DNA of 51,347 nt from Algoriphagus ratkowskyi (GTDB lineage Bacteria > Bacteroidota > Bacteroidia > Cytophagales > Cyclobacteriaceae). The stretch spans positions 1 through 51,347 of the forward strand of contig NZ_MSSV01000028.1 in assembly GCF_002150505.1 (NCBI RefSeq), given 5' to 3'. This document shows, one piece after another, positions 14,292-23,478 of this stretch (position 1 is the stretch's first letter; each line of letters starts with the position of its first letter). The notes below the pieces were generated by a model. It was not told the DNA's origin and searched no databases. It saw only the letters and a list, made by a program, of their open reading frames with translations. A program made the translations under genes and the position numbers.

Positions 14292-15410
14292 TTAAAAGAA
14301 CTCTTTCATCTTATCGAAGAATGATTTCTCACTGTTCCCTGGGTCGGGTTTGAAATTATCTGAATCCCGCAGAGCTTCTAAAGTTTCTTTTTCCTCTCGT
14401 GACAAATGGGTAGGAGTCCACACATTAACCATGATCAGCTGATCACCTTTAACATATCCATTAATATCCTTGATCCCCTTACCTTTTAAGCGTAGCATTT
14501 TACCACTTTGGGTTCCTTGATCAATCTTTATTTTGACTTTTCCCTCAATAGTAGGTACTTCAATGGATGCTCCAAGAGCCGCATCAATAAAGGAAACATA
14601 TAAGTCATAGATAACATTGTTACCATCTCTCTGAAGAACTTTATCTTCTATTTCTTCTATTACAATAAGCAGATCCCCGGCGATTCCACCTGGTATTTCA
14701 TTACCTTTTCCAGACATACTTAGCTGCATACCTTCAGCTACGCCCCCTGGAATATTTATAGAAATAACTTCTTCTTTCATTATAAGGCCTCTTGCATCTG
14801 CATCTGCAGGCTTTTTGTCAACGATCTGACCACTTCCACCACAGACTCCACACGTGCTAGCCGACACCATCTGTCCTAGCATAGTGTTAACCACCTTTTT
14901 CACCTGTCCAGATCCTTGGCAAGCAGAGCAAGGCTTGAAAGTAACCCCATCAGCGATTAAATGGCGTTTCACTTTAATCTTTTTCTCTACACCATTGGCA
15001 ATTTCAGCAAGAGTCATTTTCATCTTCACGCGAAGATTTGTCCCTTTTTTGGTACGTCGGCCTCCGCCGCCGCCGCCGAAGAAAGAACCAAATCCTCCTC
15101 CTCCGCCTCCACCACCGAAGATATCGCCGAATTGGGAAAAGATGTCATCCATGTTCATCCCGCCTCCACCGTATCCTCCAGCACCGCCTACTCCTTGATG
15201 ACCAAATTGGTCATACCGCTGCTTTTTCTCAGGATTACTTAATACCTCGTAAGCCTCTGCTGCTTCTTTGAATTTATCTTCAGCTTCAGGATTGTCAGGA
15301 TTCTTATCTGGGTGATATTGAATCGCGAGTTTCCTGTACGCTTTCTTTATCTCATCCGCTGAGGCGGACTTGGTTATTCCTAAAACTTGGTAATAATCTC
15401 TTTTTGCCAT
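14292..15410 (-). CDS. dnaJ: Chaperone DnaJ lacking zinc centre I
   Basis: Hsp40 co-chaperone of DnaK, 372 aa. The J-domain covers residues 1-70 with HPD at 33-35, followed by a G/F-rich linker (71-118) that is almost pure glycine over 98-117. The zinc region has only two of the usual four CxxCxGxG motifs: CSACQGSG (161-168) and CGVCGGSG (187-194), equivalent to motifs 2 and 3. Motif 1 is deleted (RHLIADGVTFKPC), and the motif 4 position reads PADADARG (201-208). In DnaJ, motifs 1 and 4 bind zinc I and motifs 2 and 3 bind zinc II, so exactly one centre is lost. The C-terminal substrate-binding and dimerisation domain is intact. It forms an operon with grpE, 4 bp upstream. Confidence 0.95.
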   Translation of the reverse strand: MAKRDYYQVLGITKSASADEIKKAYRKLAIQYHPDKNPDNPEAEDKFKEAAEAYEVLSNPEKKQRYDQFGHQGVGGAGGYGGGGMNMDDIFSQFGDIFGGGGGGGGFGSFFGGGGGGRRTKKGTNLRVKMKMTLAEIANGVEKKIKVKRHLIADGVTFKPCSACQGSGQVKKVVNTMLGQMVSASTCGVCGGSGQIVDKKPADADARGLIMKEEVISINIPGGVAEGMQLSMSGKGNEIPGGIAGDLLIVIEEIEDKVLQRDGNNVIYDLYVSFIDAALGASIEVPTIEGKVKIKIDQGTQSGKMLRLKGKGIKDINGYVKGDQLIMVNVWTPTHLSREEKETLEALRDSDNFKPDPGNSEKSFFDKMKEFF

Positions 15411-15414
15411 AATA

Positions 15415-15975
15415 CTATGCTCCTGTCACCACTTTTGCGTAGCGTACTACTTTATCTCCTAACACGTAACCATTCTCTATCACATCTACAACTTTCCCCT
15501 TCATCTTATCGCTTGATGCCGGAATCTGAGTAATAGCCTCCTGAGTATCTGCATCAAAAGGCTTCCCAACAAGATCAGTCATTGGTTTTAATCCCTTGCT
15601 TTCGAGTACTCTCAAAAAGATCTGGAAGATCAACTGATTTCCCTCTCTCACTTTAGAACCATCCTTTTCATTTTCGCTAGCTTTGAAAGCTCGCTCGAAA
15701 TTATCCACAATAGGAATCAAATCTTTTAACACATCCTCTGATGCTGTGGAGATAAGATCCAATCGCTCCTTAGCAGTTCTTTTTCTATAGTTCTCAAAGT
15801 CTGAGTAAAGTCGAAGATATTTATCCTTCAAATCTGCTATTTCGAATTCTAACTTATTCTCTTCAGAAGAGACTTGATCTTCTACAGTTTCGGATGAAGT
15901 AGTATCAGTCATTTCTTGATTGAGATTCTCATCATTAAGATTCATTTCTTGACCGACTTGTTCTTTATTATTCAT
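15415..15975 (-). CDS. grpE: Nucleotide exchange factor GrpE
   Basis: GrpE (186 aa) releases ADP from DnaK and completes the chaperone cycle with DnaJ. Residues 1-40 are acidic and disordered. Residues about 41-115 form the long coiled-coil helix (KDKYLRLYSDFENYRKRTAKER is the family hallmark). The end is the beta domain with MKGKVVDVIENGYVLGDKVVRYAKVVV-type sequence (GYVLGDKVVRYAKV). It is cotranscribed with dnaJ. dnaK is not in this window, and I see no CIRCE element upstream. Confidence 0.96.
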   Translation of the reverse strand: MNNKEQVGQEMNLNDENLNQEMTDTTSSETVEDQVSSEENKLEFEIADLKDKYLRLYSDFENYRKRTAKERLDLISTASEDVLKDLIPIVDNFERAFKASENEKDGSKVREGNQLIFQIFLRVLESKGLKPMTDLVGKPFDADTQEAITQIPASSDKMKGKVVDVIENGYVLGDKVVRYAKVVTGA

Positions 15976-16052
15976 ATTTGAAATAGATAATAGTTGGAGC
16001 TACAGGCTTATCAATATTGTTGCCATTGCACTTTATCTGACAAACTGACATC

Positions 16053-17048
16053 TTAACCCTCATGTATAGCCTGCCAGATTAGATCTTTGAGCCTGTCAAG
16101 ATTGTATTGCGAGACGGAAGAGATGAAAACATGCGGAATTCCTTCTGGAACTTCCTTTTCCATTTCATTCACTAGCTCTTCGTCCAGCATATCCGTTTTA
16201 GAAATAGCCAAAAGTCTGCGCTTATCAAGTAGTTCTGGATTATATTTCTCTAATTCACCCAGCAAAATCCTGTATTGTTCTCCTATATCTGGCGCATCAG
16301 CAGGCACCATGAAAAGTAAAATTGAATTTCGTTCTATATGCCTCAGGAATCGAATCCCTAAACCTTTCCCTTCTGCTGCACCTTCAATGATCCCTGGAAT
16401 GTCCGCCATAACAAAGGATTGATCTCCTCGATAGGCTACAACTCCTAGATTAGGAACTAGCGTAGTAAAAGGGTAGTCTCCTATCTCTGGTCTAGCTGCT
16501 GAAATAGAGGAAAGTAATGTTGATTTTCCGGCATTAGGAAATCCTACCAAACCAACATCAGCGAGAAGCTTAAGCTCTAAAATGATCCATTCTTCGATTC
16601 CCTCTTCACCAGGTTGCGAATAATGGGGTGCCTGATTAGTAGATGTTTTAAAGTGGTCATTTCCTAATCCACCTCTTCCTCCTTTTGTCAGTATTACTTC
16701 TTGTCCGATTTCTGTGATTTCAAAGCGTTTCTCCCCAGTCTCCGCATCTTTGGCGATAGTCCCTAGAGGCACTTCCAAAATCATATCTTTGCCGTCTGCA
16801 CCAGTTCTCCTCCCGCCTTCTCCACTTTTACCAGCATCAGCGATTACGTGCTTTTTATATTTCAAGTGGAGCAAAGTCCACACTTGAGTAGTACCTCTTA
16901 CTATAATGTGACCACCTCTTCCGCCATCTCCACCATCTGGACCACCTTTAGGTACATGCTTTTCTCTTCGAAAATGCGTTGATCCTGGTCCACCTGCCCC
17001 AGATCTGGAACAGAATTTTACGTAATCGATAAAGTTTGAATCAGCCAT
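16053..17048 (-). CDS. obg: Obg/CgtA GTPase
   Basis: Essential ribosome-associated GTPase involved in 50S assembly and stress response, 331 aa. The N-terminal Obg domain (1-158) carries the glycine-rich loops (GGPDGGDGGRGG). The G domain follows, with GFPNAGKS (169-176), DIPG (216-219), EGAAEGKGLG and SKTD. It ends right after the G domain, without the OCT domain found in some Firmicutes, which is usual in this phylum. A terminator-like hairpin lies only 18 bp before the start. Confidence 0.96.
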   Translation of the reverse strand: MADSNFIDYVKFCSRSGAGGPGSTHFRREKHVPKGGPDGGDGGRGGHIIVRGTTQVWTLLHLKYKKHVIADAGKSGEGGRRTGADGKDMILEVPLGTIAKDAETGEKRFEITEIGQEVILTKGGRGGLGNDHFKTSTNQAPHYSQPGEEGIEEWIILELKLLADVGLVGFPNAGKSTLLSSISAARPEIGDYPFTTLVPNLGVVAYRGDQSFVMADIPGIIEGAAEGKGLGIRFLRHIERNSILLFMVPADAPDIGEQYRILLGELEKYNPELLDKRRLLAISKTDMLDEELVNEMEKEVPEGIPHVFISSVSQYNLDRLKDLIWQAIHEG

Positions 17049-17059
17049 TTTTTATAAAG

Positions 17060-17087
17060 AAAAAAGGCTAAGCTTTAAAGCTTAGCC
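17060..17087 (-). terminator. Hairpin between hpt-adk and obg
   Basis: Perfect palindrome GGCTAAGCTTTAAAGCTTAGCC (17066-17087; 22 bp) followed on the minus strand by TTTTTTC. It ends transcripts from hpt-adk, but lies so close to the obg start that any read-through must melt it. It may act as an attenuator for obg. Confidence 0.75.
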
Positions 17088-17122
17088 AAATATGAAATGC
17101 AAAATTAAGAAAATAAAGGCAA

Positions 17123-18247
17123 TCAGTAGCTATCAATCACCGAAGTGATGTCTTTGAAAATTTGATCAATTTCACCTACACCGTTGATTTTCTGAAGCTT
17201 GCTCTGGGAGGCATAGTAATCTGCGACAGGAAGAGTTTCACCCAGGTACACCTTTATACGGGTATTGATTTTCTCATCATCTTGATCGTCCACACGATTG
17301 GAAGTCTTGCCTCTTTCTTTGATTCTAGTCCGCAATACATCCTCTGGAACGTCTAATGCGATCATGCCATTGATTTCAAGTTTATGATGTGAAAGCATTT
17401 TATCCAAAGCCTCCGCCTGAGCAGTAGTACGTGGAAATCCGTCAAAAATAAACCCATGAGCATCTTGGGTTTCATTAATTTTATCCTCAACCATCCCAAT
17501 TACTACCTCATCTGGCACCAACCTTCCCTCATTCATATACTTTTTGGCAAGCTGGCCCAACTGAGTTCCCTCTCCAAGATGCTTTCTGAATAGATCACCA
17601 GTGGACAAATGCGTGAGTCCGTATTTCTCTATGAGTTTTTCACTTTGAGTGCCTTTGCCTGCACCAGGAGGGCCAAATAATACAATATTATACATTCGTA
17701 AGTCTATTATTAAAGGAGTACTGAGTTGATAAATATCGGGTAAATTCCTACCCAAACCATCGTAATCAAGGCCGTAACCGATCACAAATTTATTGGGAAT
17801 TTCAAAACCGACATAATCTAACACGTAATTAAACTGAAAAGCATCCGGTTTATGCAGCAAGGTAACGATAGAAAGCTGGGCAGGATTATAGCTAGAAAGA
17901 GCCTTCAATAAATAATCCATGCTGATTCCTGTATCAACTATATCTTCCACAATCAATACATACTTACCTTCAATTTTTTCTTCCAAACCCAAAATAGAAC
18001 GAACTTCCCCAGTAGATTCAGTGCCCGAATAACTGTTAATCTTTATAAAAGTGGCAGAAAGGGGTAAGTCAATATACCTACAAAGGTCAGCCATGAACAT
18101 AAAGGAACCATTAAGAATCCCCAGAACAACTAACTCTTTCCCAGCAAATCCATGTGTGATTGCTTTTCCAAGCTCGGCAGTTCGTTTATTAATTTCCTCA
18201 GCACTGAGATAGATCTCAAATTCTTTGTCATTTATATTAATGTTCAT
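17123..18247 (-). CDS. hpt-adk: Fused hypoxanthine phosphoribosyltransferase-adenylate kinase
   Basis: One uninterrupted frame of 374 aa. Residues 1-178 are an HPRT, which makes IMP/GMP from hypoxanthine/guanine and PRPP; the PRPP loop is VLIVEDIVDTGIS (97-109) and the family end GLDYDGLGRNLPDIYQL is present. Residues 185-374 are an adenylate kinase (AMP + ATP to 2 ADP), with P-loop GPPGAGKGT (192-200), FDGFPRT, and the short-LID segment RGKTSNRVDDQDD. The linker is only about 6 residues. Met185 (codon at 17693-17695) could also serve as an internal start for free adenylate kinase. I recall similar fusions in Bacteroidetes. It lies 9 bp after the M42 peptidase gene, in one operon. Confidence 0.95.
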   Translation of the reverse strand: MNININDKEFEIYLSAEEINKRTAELGKAITHGFAGKELVVLGILNGSFMFMADLCRYIDLPLSATFIKINSYSGTESTGEVRSILGLEEKIEGKYVLIVEDIVDTGISMDYLLKALSSYNPAQLSIVTLLHKPDAFQFNYVLDYVGFEIPNKFVIGYGLDYDGLGRNLPDIYQLSTPLIIDLRMYNIVLFGPPGAGKGTQSEKLIEKYGLTHLSTGDLFRKHLGEGTQLGQLAKKYMNEGRLVPDEVVIGMVEDKINETQDAHGFIFDGFPRTTAQAEALDKMLSHHKLEINGMIALDVPEDVLRTRIKERGKTSNRVDDQDDEKINTRIKVYLGETLPVADYYASQSKLQKINGVGEIDQIFKDITSVIDSY

Positions 18248-18256
18248 TCCTAGTAT

Positions 18257-19165
18257 TTAAAGTCTTTCTAATAAAAACGGATAAATATTCAACATCGCCT
18301 CCAAATCTGCCAACGACACTCTTTCATCAGGCGTATGAACATTTTCCTCTGCTGCACCAATAAAGCACCAATCTATAGCATAAGGAGAAAATTGCACTTC
18401 TCTACCATCACTGCCTCCGAATTCCTCAACTTCAAGTTGAAAGGGAATCCCACTCTCTTTTGCAAGCTTAATAATTCTGTCTATAAACTTTTTACGAGGT
18501 ATATATTTGTCCCTAATGGAAATTACTACACCCTTATGGAACTGCACACCTTCAGTAATCCAAGTAATATCAGAAATCAAAGCTTGTCTAACTGGGGATG
18601 TATTTTGTATGAATTTGAGCAAAAAAGGCATACTTCCTCCACCATGTTCCTCATATGTGGAAAAAACTACCCAACCATCGGTAATAGTTTCGCAAAGATT
18701 CATTGCAGAATACACTCCTAGCCTATTGTCTAAATACGCTGCTTGAATGAAATCTTCATCTAATCTGACATTTTGATGAAAGGAAAGACTCGTGCCCGGA
18801 TCTATTCCACGCGGAAAGTCATGATATATCTCATTCTCATCACCATGTAACTTGCATGTAATCTCACCTAAGGAATCACTTCCTACCAAGACTGAACCCT
18901 CTATTATCTCAGGCCCACCGATGCTAATGAGTTGATTATTATACCTTGTCATAAAACCGACGGTATCCATATGAGCAAAAACAGCGGTTCTCGGCTCACC
19001 AAACTTTAATAAAATACAGTCGTGGAAATTTTCGCCAGAATAGATAATAGGAATAACATTCCAATGATCTTTTCGTTGGTCAATATATTGCAGTATAGAA
19101 GCGGATACTGAAGATTCATCCCCTGAAACACTAATCTGTTTGAGGATTTCGAATAAGAATTTCAT
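18257..19165 (-). CDS. M42-type metallo-aminopeptidase
   Basis: A 302-aa two-zinc aminopeptidase. Candidate metal and catalytic residues: HMD (65-67), the bridging Asp in YLDNRLG (146), EE in YEEHGG (172-173), Asp199 in ISDITW, and the late His in NVHTPDE. M42 enzymes have this order. The length is slightly short for the family (about 340-360), with a compact inserted domain (about 75-135). It is first gene of an operon with hpt-adk. Substrate specificity cannot be told from the sequence. Confidence 0.88.
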   Translation of the reverse strand: MKFLFEILKQISVSGDESSVSASILQYIDQRKDHWNVIPIIYSGENFHDCILLKFGEPRTAVFAHMDTVGFMTRYNNQLISIGGPEIIEGSVLVGSDSLGEITCKLHGDENEIYHDFPRGIDPGTSLSFHQNVRLDEDFIQAAYLDNRLGVYSAMNLCETITDGWVVFSTYEEHGGGSMPFLLKFIQNTSPVRQALISDITWITEGVQFHKGVVISIRDKYIPRKKFIDRIIKLAKESGIPFQLEVEEFGGSDGREVQFSPYAIDWCFIGAAEENVHTPDERVSLADLEAMLNIYPFLLERL

Positions 19166-19235
19166 TTTGGCATAAATTATGTTAATATTTCAATAAATAA
19201 TTTGAAAAAAGTTAAGAATTATTTTTTTCCCTGAA

Positions 19236-19264
19236 TTGGGTTTAAAATATTTCAGCTAGATTTG
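19236..19264 (+). promoter_or_regulatory. ompA promoter P1
   Basis: TTG (19236-19238), 18 bp, TAGATTTG (19257-19264): a full match to the Bacteroidetes -33/-7 consensus. Confidence 0.75.
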
Positions 19265-19290
19265 TAGTAAATAAAAAGTTTATAAATTTG
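19262..19290 (+). promoter_or_regulatory. ompA promoter P2
   Basis: TTG (19262-19264), 18 bp, TAAATTTG (19283-19290). The TTG is the last three bases of the P1 -7 element, so the two promoters share bases and are exactly 26 bp apart. P2 would start about 40 bp before the ompA ATG. Confidence 0.75.
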
Positions 19291-19337
19291 TAATTCACAT
19301 CAATCAACACTTAAAATTTGAACAAAAATTTTTTGTT

Positions 19338-20627
19338 ATGAAAAAACTAATACTATCAACAGTTATCGCAGGCGCTCTGGCATTCGGAGCAAATGCACAG
19401 GAACAGGAATTCGATAAGTTCTCTCTTGAAGTGGGCGGCGGTTTTAACAAACCTATGGCACCTCTTGCACCATCTTTCTTATCTCCTACTTTAAACCTTG
19501 GCCATGTAGAACTCGGCGCTAGGTACATGTTCAATGAGAAATTCGGTGTGAAACTGGATTACGGTTTTGGATCGATGAAAGAGGCTGGTGATGAAGAAGC
19601 CAATACTGGCTCATTCGACACCAAATACTATCGTTTGAATCTTCAGGCTGTTACTAATCTGGGGAGAATCATGAATTTTGAATCTTTCACAAGATCAGTT
19701 GGATTACTAGGCCATTTTGGTGCTGGAATTGGAAATGTGAAGCCTCAAGAAAATCTTTATAGTGATTTCACTGATGACGTTTACAACTTTATCGTTGGAA
19801 TAACTCCTCAATTGAAATTGGGTAAAAGTATTGCTTTAGTTGGAGACATCAGTACTATCATCAACGGTCGTCAAACTGTTACATGGGATGGTTCTAAAGC
19901 TATCGGACCTAACGATCCAGGCTTCTTTGGAGCAAACAGTGTTTGGTGGACAGGTTCTATCGGTCTTCAGTTCTACCTAGGTAAAAACGAAGAGCATGCT
20001 GATTGGTACATTGCAGCTGACAAGTATGCAACCAAAGAAGAACTTGCTACTCAGATCAACGGTATCAAAGATATGTTGAAAGATTCTGACGGAGACGGTG
20101 TTCCTGATTACTTAGACAAAGAGCCTAACACTCCAGCTGGAGCAAGAGTTAACTCTGCAGGTACTACATTAGATTCTGACGGTGATGGCACTCCAGATCA
20201 TATGGATAAATGTCCATTCATTCCTGGTCCAGCATCTACTAATGGATGTCCAGTAGAAGAAGTAAAAGAGGAAGTTGATTTCTTCAGAAAAGCAATCAAT
20301 GACGGTTATGTAAATGTTTACTATGCATTTGATAGCTCTAAGCCACTTGGTTACTCAGCTAGCGCTGCTAGTTATGTATCAAACTTCTTGAAAAAGAATC
20401 CAGGAGTAAAAGTTGAGATTAAAGGTTATGCGGACGAATTAGGTCCAGAAGACTACAACATGAAACTTTCTGAGAGAAGAGCAAAAGCTGTTTATGATAT
20501 CATCGTCTCTTCTGGAGTAGATGCTTCTAGACTTTCTTATAAAGGATATGGTGAAGATACAAGCGTTGACAAAGCATCTGCTGACGCTAGACAATTAGCA
20601 AGAAGAGCTAGTTTCGAAGTAAAGTAA
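19338..20627 (+). CDS. OmpA-family outer-membrane protein with calcium-type repeats
   Basis: A 429-aa protein with signal peptide MKKLILSTVIAGALAFGANA. Residues about 25-225 form a membrane beta-barrel of alternating strands. Residues about 245-305 hold two thrombospondin-3-like acidic repeats (DSDGDGVPDYLDKEPNTPAG and DSDGDGTPDHMDKCPFIPG) that bind Ca2+ in related proteins. Residues about 315-429 are the OmpA peptidoglycan-binding domain (VYYAFDSSKPL, KGYADELGPEDYNMKLSERRA). It links the outer membrane to peptidoglycan. Tandem consensus promoters and a strong terminator suggest an abundant protein. Confidence 0.95.
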   Translation: MKKLILSTVIAGALAFGANAQEQEFDKFSLEVGGGFNKPMAPLAPSFLSPTLNLGHVELGARYMFNEKFGVKLDYGFGSMKEAGDEEANTGSFDTKYYRLNLQAVTNLGRIMNFESFTRSVGLLGHFGAGIGNVKPQENLYSDFTDDVYNFIVGITPQLKLGKSIALVGDISTIINGRQTVTWDGSKAIGPNDPGFFGANSVWWTGSIGLQFYLGKNEEHADWYIAADKYATKEELATQINGIKDMLKDSDGDGVPDYLDKEPNTPAGARVNSAGTTLDSDGDGTPDHMDKCPFIPGPASTNGCPVEEVKEEVDFFRKAINDGYVNVYYAFDSSKPLGYSASAASYVSNFLKKNPGVKVEIKGYADELGPEDYNMKLSERRAKAVYDIIVSSGVDASRLSYKGYGEDTSVDKASADARQLARRASFEVK

Positions 20628-20643
20628 TTAGCACTACATTATT

Positions 20644-20678
20644 AAAAGGGTTCGATATAATATCGAACCCTTTTTTTT
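20644..20678 (+). terminator. ompA terminator
   Basis: AAAAGGGTTCGATAT pairs with ATATCGAACCCTTTT, followed by a T run. The remaining 300 bases to 20986 are AT-rich, and I see neither a gene nor a clear promoter there. Confidence 0.92.
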
Positions 20679-20986
20679 ATGCCCATTTTTTTACGATAGT
20701 AGCAGCATAAAATTAAGTTATCTATAAACTAATAATTCACTATCAAATTGATTGACAGAACTATACACATTTGCAGGAATTCCATAACCAAGAGAAAGTT
20801 TTATGAAAGTGCAATCAAGTATTAAAATGATAAACATTAATATCACTTTATCTATCAAAAACTACCTTTTAACATTTTACATCTGATTATTTACAAAAAT
20901 CGAAATATCTTATTACTAATTTCAAATTCAATAATAACGTACTTTGAAATCAACCCAGCTTAAACCTATAACTAAACAGGCACTTA

Positions 20987-23389
20987 ATGTCCGCTATTAA
21001 CCAATACAAACTGATTGGATTTCCTATTTCACTAGTGCTGAGCTTCCTTTTTTGCTTTTCTTCTATTGCGCAGCAGCCTAACAAAAGAGGTGAACTTAGT
21101 GGTATTATCCTTGAAAACATTACTAACTCTCCCTTGCAATTTGCCTCAATTGGCATTTACACAAGTTCTGACAGCCTGATCTCAGGAGGGCTTTCAGACG
21201 AGGAAGGCAAACTCCTTATAGATATTCCTAATGGCCAGTACTATGCTCTCGTAGAGTTTATGGGGTATAAACCATTCAAAACTGACTTATTCATAATTTC
21301 AAAAGACATTCCTTCACATGATTTAGGTCAGATTATGTTGCTCACTACCGCTGGAGATTTAGACGAAGTGGTAGTGCAAGGTGATAAGACAATCATGGAG
21401 CTATCTCTGGATAAAAGGGTGTTCAATGTTGGGAAAGATTTGGCAAATGCAGGTGGCACGGCAAGTGATATTTTAATGAATTTACCCTCCATTTCTGTTG
21501 ATCCTGAAGGAAATGTCCAATTGAGGGGTTCTGCGAATGTGCGTATTCTGATTGATGGTAAACCTTCTGGACTAGTAAGCTTCAAAGGAAGTAGCGGTCT
21601 GCGTCAATTACCTGCCAATATGGTGGAGCGCGTGGAAGTAATCACAAATCCATCTGCCCGATACGAAGCAGAAGGGATGTCCGGAGTAATCAATATAATT
21701 TTGAAAAAAGAAAACCAAGAAGGTTTTAATGGATCCTTCGAAGTAATAGTAGGAACTCCAACGAATCTTGGGTTTACGGCCAATTTAAACTATCGGCATA
21801 AGAAAATTAATTGGTTCATAAATTACGGTTTATCTCATCGCCGGTCGCCAAATGTGGGTGAATTGTATCAAGAAGTTTATGGACAGGATACTACCTTTAT
21901 TCTAAATCAGTCTAGTGAAGGCAATGTGAGCAGCATAAATAATAATATACGGGGTGGCTTGGATTATTATTTTAATGAAAACAGTATTCTCACTGCATCA
22001 TATCTGTGGCGTAGAAGTGATGCGCACCGGATTACAGATATTCGCTACGAAGACTCTTGGAATACTTCAAAAAACTTACAGACCTATACGTTAAGAAGGC
22101 AGGACGAAACCGAGGAAGAACCAAATTCAGAGATCTCTGCAAACTATAAGCGAGCCTTCGAAAGAAAAGGGCATGAACTCACTACAACTTTCACCTATCT
22201 TAATTATTGGGAGAATTCTGATCAGCTTTTCACTCAAAGTACCTTTTCACCTCAAGGAGTCGAAGATATTCCACTCGAGCAAACCCAAACTTCTCTCAAT
22301 GACGAATATGAAAACCAGTATTTGTTAATGCTGGATTATGTAAAGCCATTTGGAAAAGAAGGGAAGTTTGAGACAGGTTTCCGAACCAGTTTCAGACGAA
22401 TGAAAAATGATTACATCGTACAAGAAAAAGGTGAAGATGACAATTTTTCTCCAATTCCAGGATTAGACAATATTTTCATATATAATGAGAATATCATGGC
22501 AGCCTACAGCATAATTGGCAATAAGAAGAATAATTGGAGCTACCAAGCTGGATTACGTGTGGAAAATACAGACGTAGAAACTATCCTAGAAGAGACTAAT
22601 GAAGTGAATCCCAGAAAATACACTAATCTCTTCCCTAGTGCACATCTGACTTACAATGTGTCGCTGGAAAATGCATTTCAACTCAGCTATAGCAGAAGAG
22701 TACAAAGACCAGTTTATAACGATTTGAGCCCATATGTGACATTTTCAGATTCTAGAAATTTCTTTAGTGGGAACCCTGATTTGAATCCTGAATTCACCAA
22801 TGCTTTTGAACTCGGCCACATAAAATATTTTGACAAAGGAACACTTTTCACCACAGTGTACTATCGAAGTACCGTTGACAAAATTGAGCGACTTCGCACA
22901 GTCAATGATGATGGTTTTTCAGTTACAAAACCATACAACTTGAATGGAGAAAATTCTTTCGGAGTGGAATTAAGTGGCGATTTTCGTGCAAACGAATGGT
23001 GGAAAGTAGATATGAACGTAAATTTCTTCCATGCAAATATCGATGGAAGCAACATTCAAGCTGGCTATACCGCCAAAACATATTCTTGGCTTTTCCGCCA
23101 AACCTCAAGATTTACACTGAACAATGGCTTGGATTTACAGCTCAGAATAAACTATGAAGCTAAACAAAAAACTGCTCAGGGCGTCAGAAAAGGCGTATTT
23201 TACATGGATCTTTCTGCTAGCAAGGACATCTTAAGTGATCGTGGCACATTGATTTTGAATGTAATCGATATTTTAAATTCTCGCATAAACCGATATATCA
23301 CCGAAGGCGTGAATTTCTATACAGAGGGAAGCTCTCAGCGGCAGATGCGTCAAATCAACCTGACTATGAATTATAGACTTAAGCAGTAA
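20987..23389 (+). CDS. TonB-dependent-receptor-like outer-membrane barrel protein
   Basis: An 800-aa protein with a signal peptide ending near SSIAQQ. Residues about 35-115 are a CarboxypepD_reg-like domain (GELSGIILENITNSPLQFASIGI). Residues about 125-235 are the plug (DEVVVQGDKTIMELSLDKRVFNVG, then VRILIDGKPSGL and VEVITNPSARYEAEG). The rest is a barrel of the OMP_b-brl_3 family, ending in LTMNYRLKQ. The family imports or handles unknown ligands at the outer membrane. The next gene starts 90 bp downstream on the same strand. Confidence 0.92.
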   Translation: MSAINQYKLIGFPISLVLSFLFCFSSIAQQPNKRGELSGIILENITNSPLQFASIGIYTSSDSLISGGLSDEEGKLLIDIPNGQYYALVEFMGYKPFKTDLFIISKDIPSHDLGQIMLLTTAGDLDEVVVQGDKTIMELSLDKRVFNVGKDLANAGGTASDILMNLPSISVDPEGNVQLRGSANVRILIDGKPSGLVSFKGSSGLRQLPANMVERVEVITNPSARYEAEGMSGVINIILKKENQEGFNGSFEVIVGTPTNLGFTANLNYRHKKINWFINYGLSHRRSPNVGELYQEVYGQDTTFILNQSSEGNVSSINNNIRGGLDYYFNENSILTASYLWRRSDAHRITDIRYEDSWNTSKNLQTYTLRRQDETEEEPNSEISANYKRAFERKGHELTTTFTYLNYWENSDQLFTQSTFSPQGVEDIPLEQTQTSLNDEYENQYLLMLDYVKPFGKEGKFETGFRTSFRRMKNDYIVQEKGEDDNFSPIPGLDNIFIYNENIMAAYSIIGNKKNNWSYQAGLRVENTDVETILEETNEVNPRKYTNLFPSAHLTYNVSLENAFQLSYSRRVQRPVYNDLSPYVTFSDSRNFFSGNPDLNPEFTNAFELGHIKYFDKGTLFTTVYYRSTVDKIERLRTVNDDGFSVTKPYNLNGENSFGVELSGDFRANEWWKVDMNVNFFHANIDGSNIQAGYTAKTYSWLFRQTSRFTLNNGLDLQLRINYEAKQKTAQGVRKGVFYMDLSASKDILSDRGTLILNVIDILNSRINRYITEGVNFYTEGSSQRQMRQINLTMNYRLKQ

Positions 23390-23478
23390 ATTTATGTCAA
23401 ATTGAGTCTAATAACATCCGAAATATGTTTCAGTGCTCTAGAATTCCTCAATTATACCCATTGAATGAAACCTTCTAA

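Noticed and set aside
14854..15271. Proline- and arginine-rich open frames on the plus strand inside dnaJ
   Set aside because: They are antisense readings of the glycine-rich DnaJ linker and zinc region; dnaJ on the minus strand is certain.
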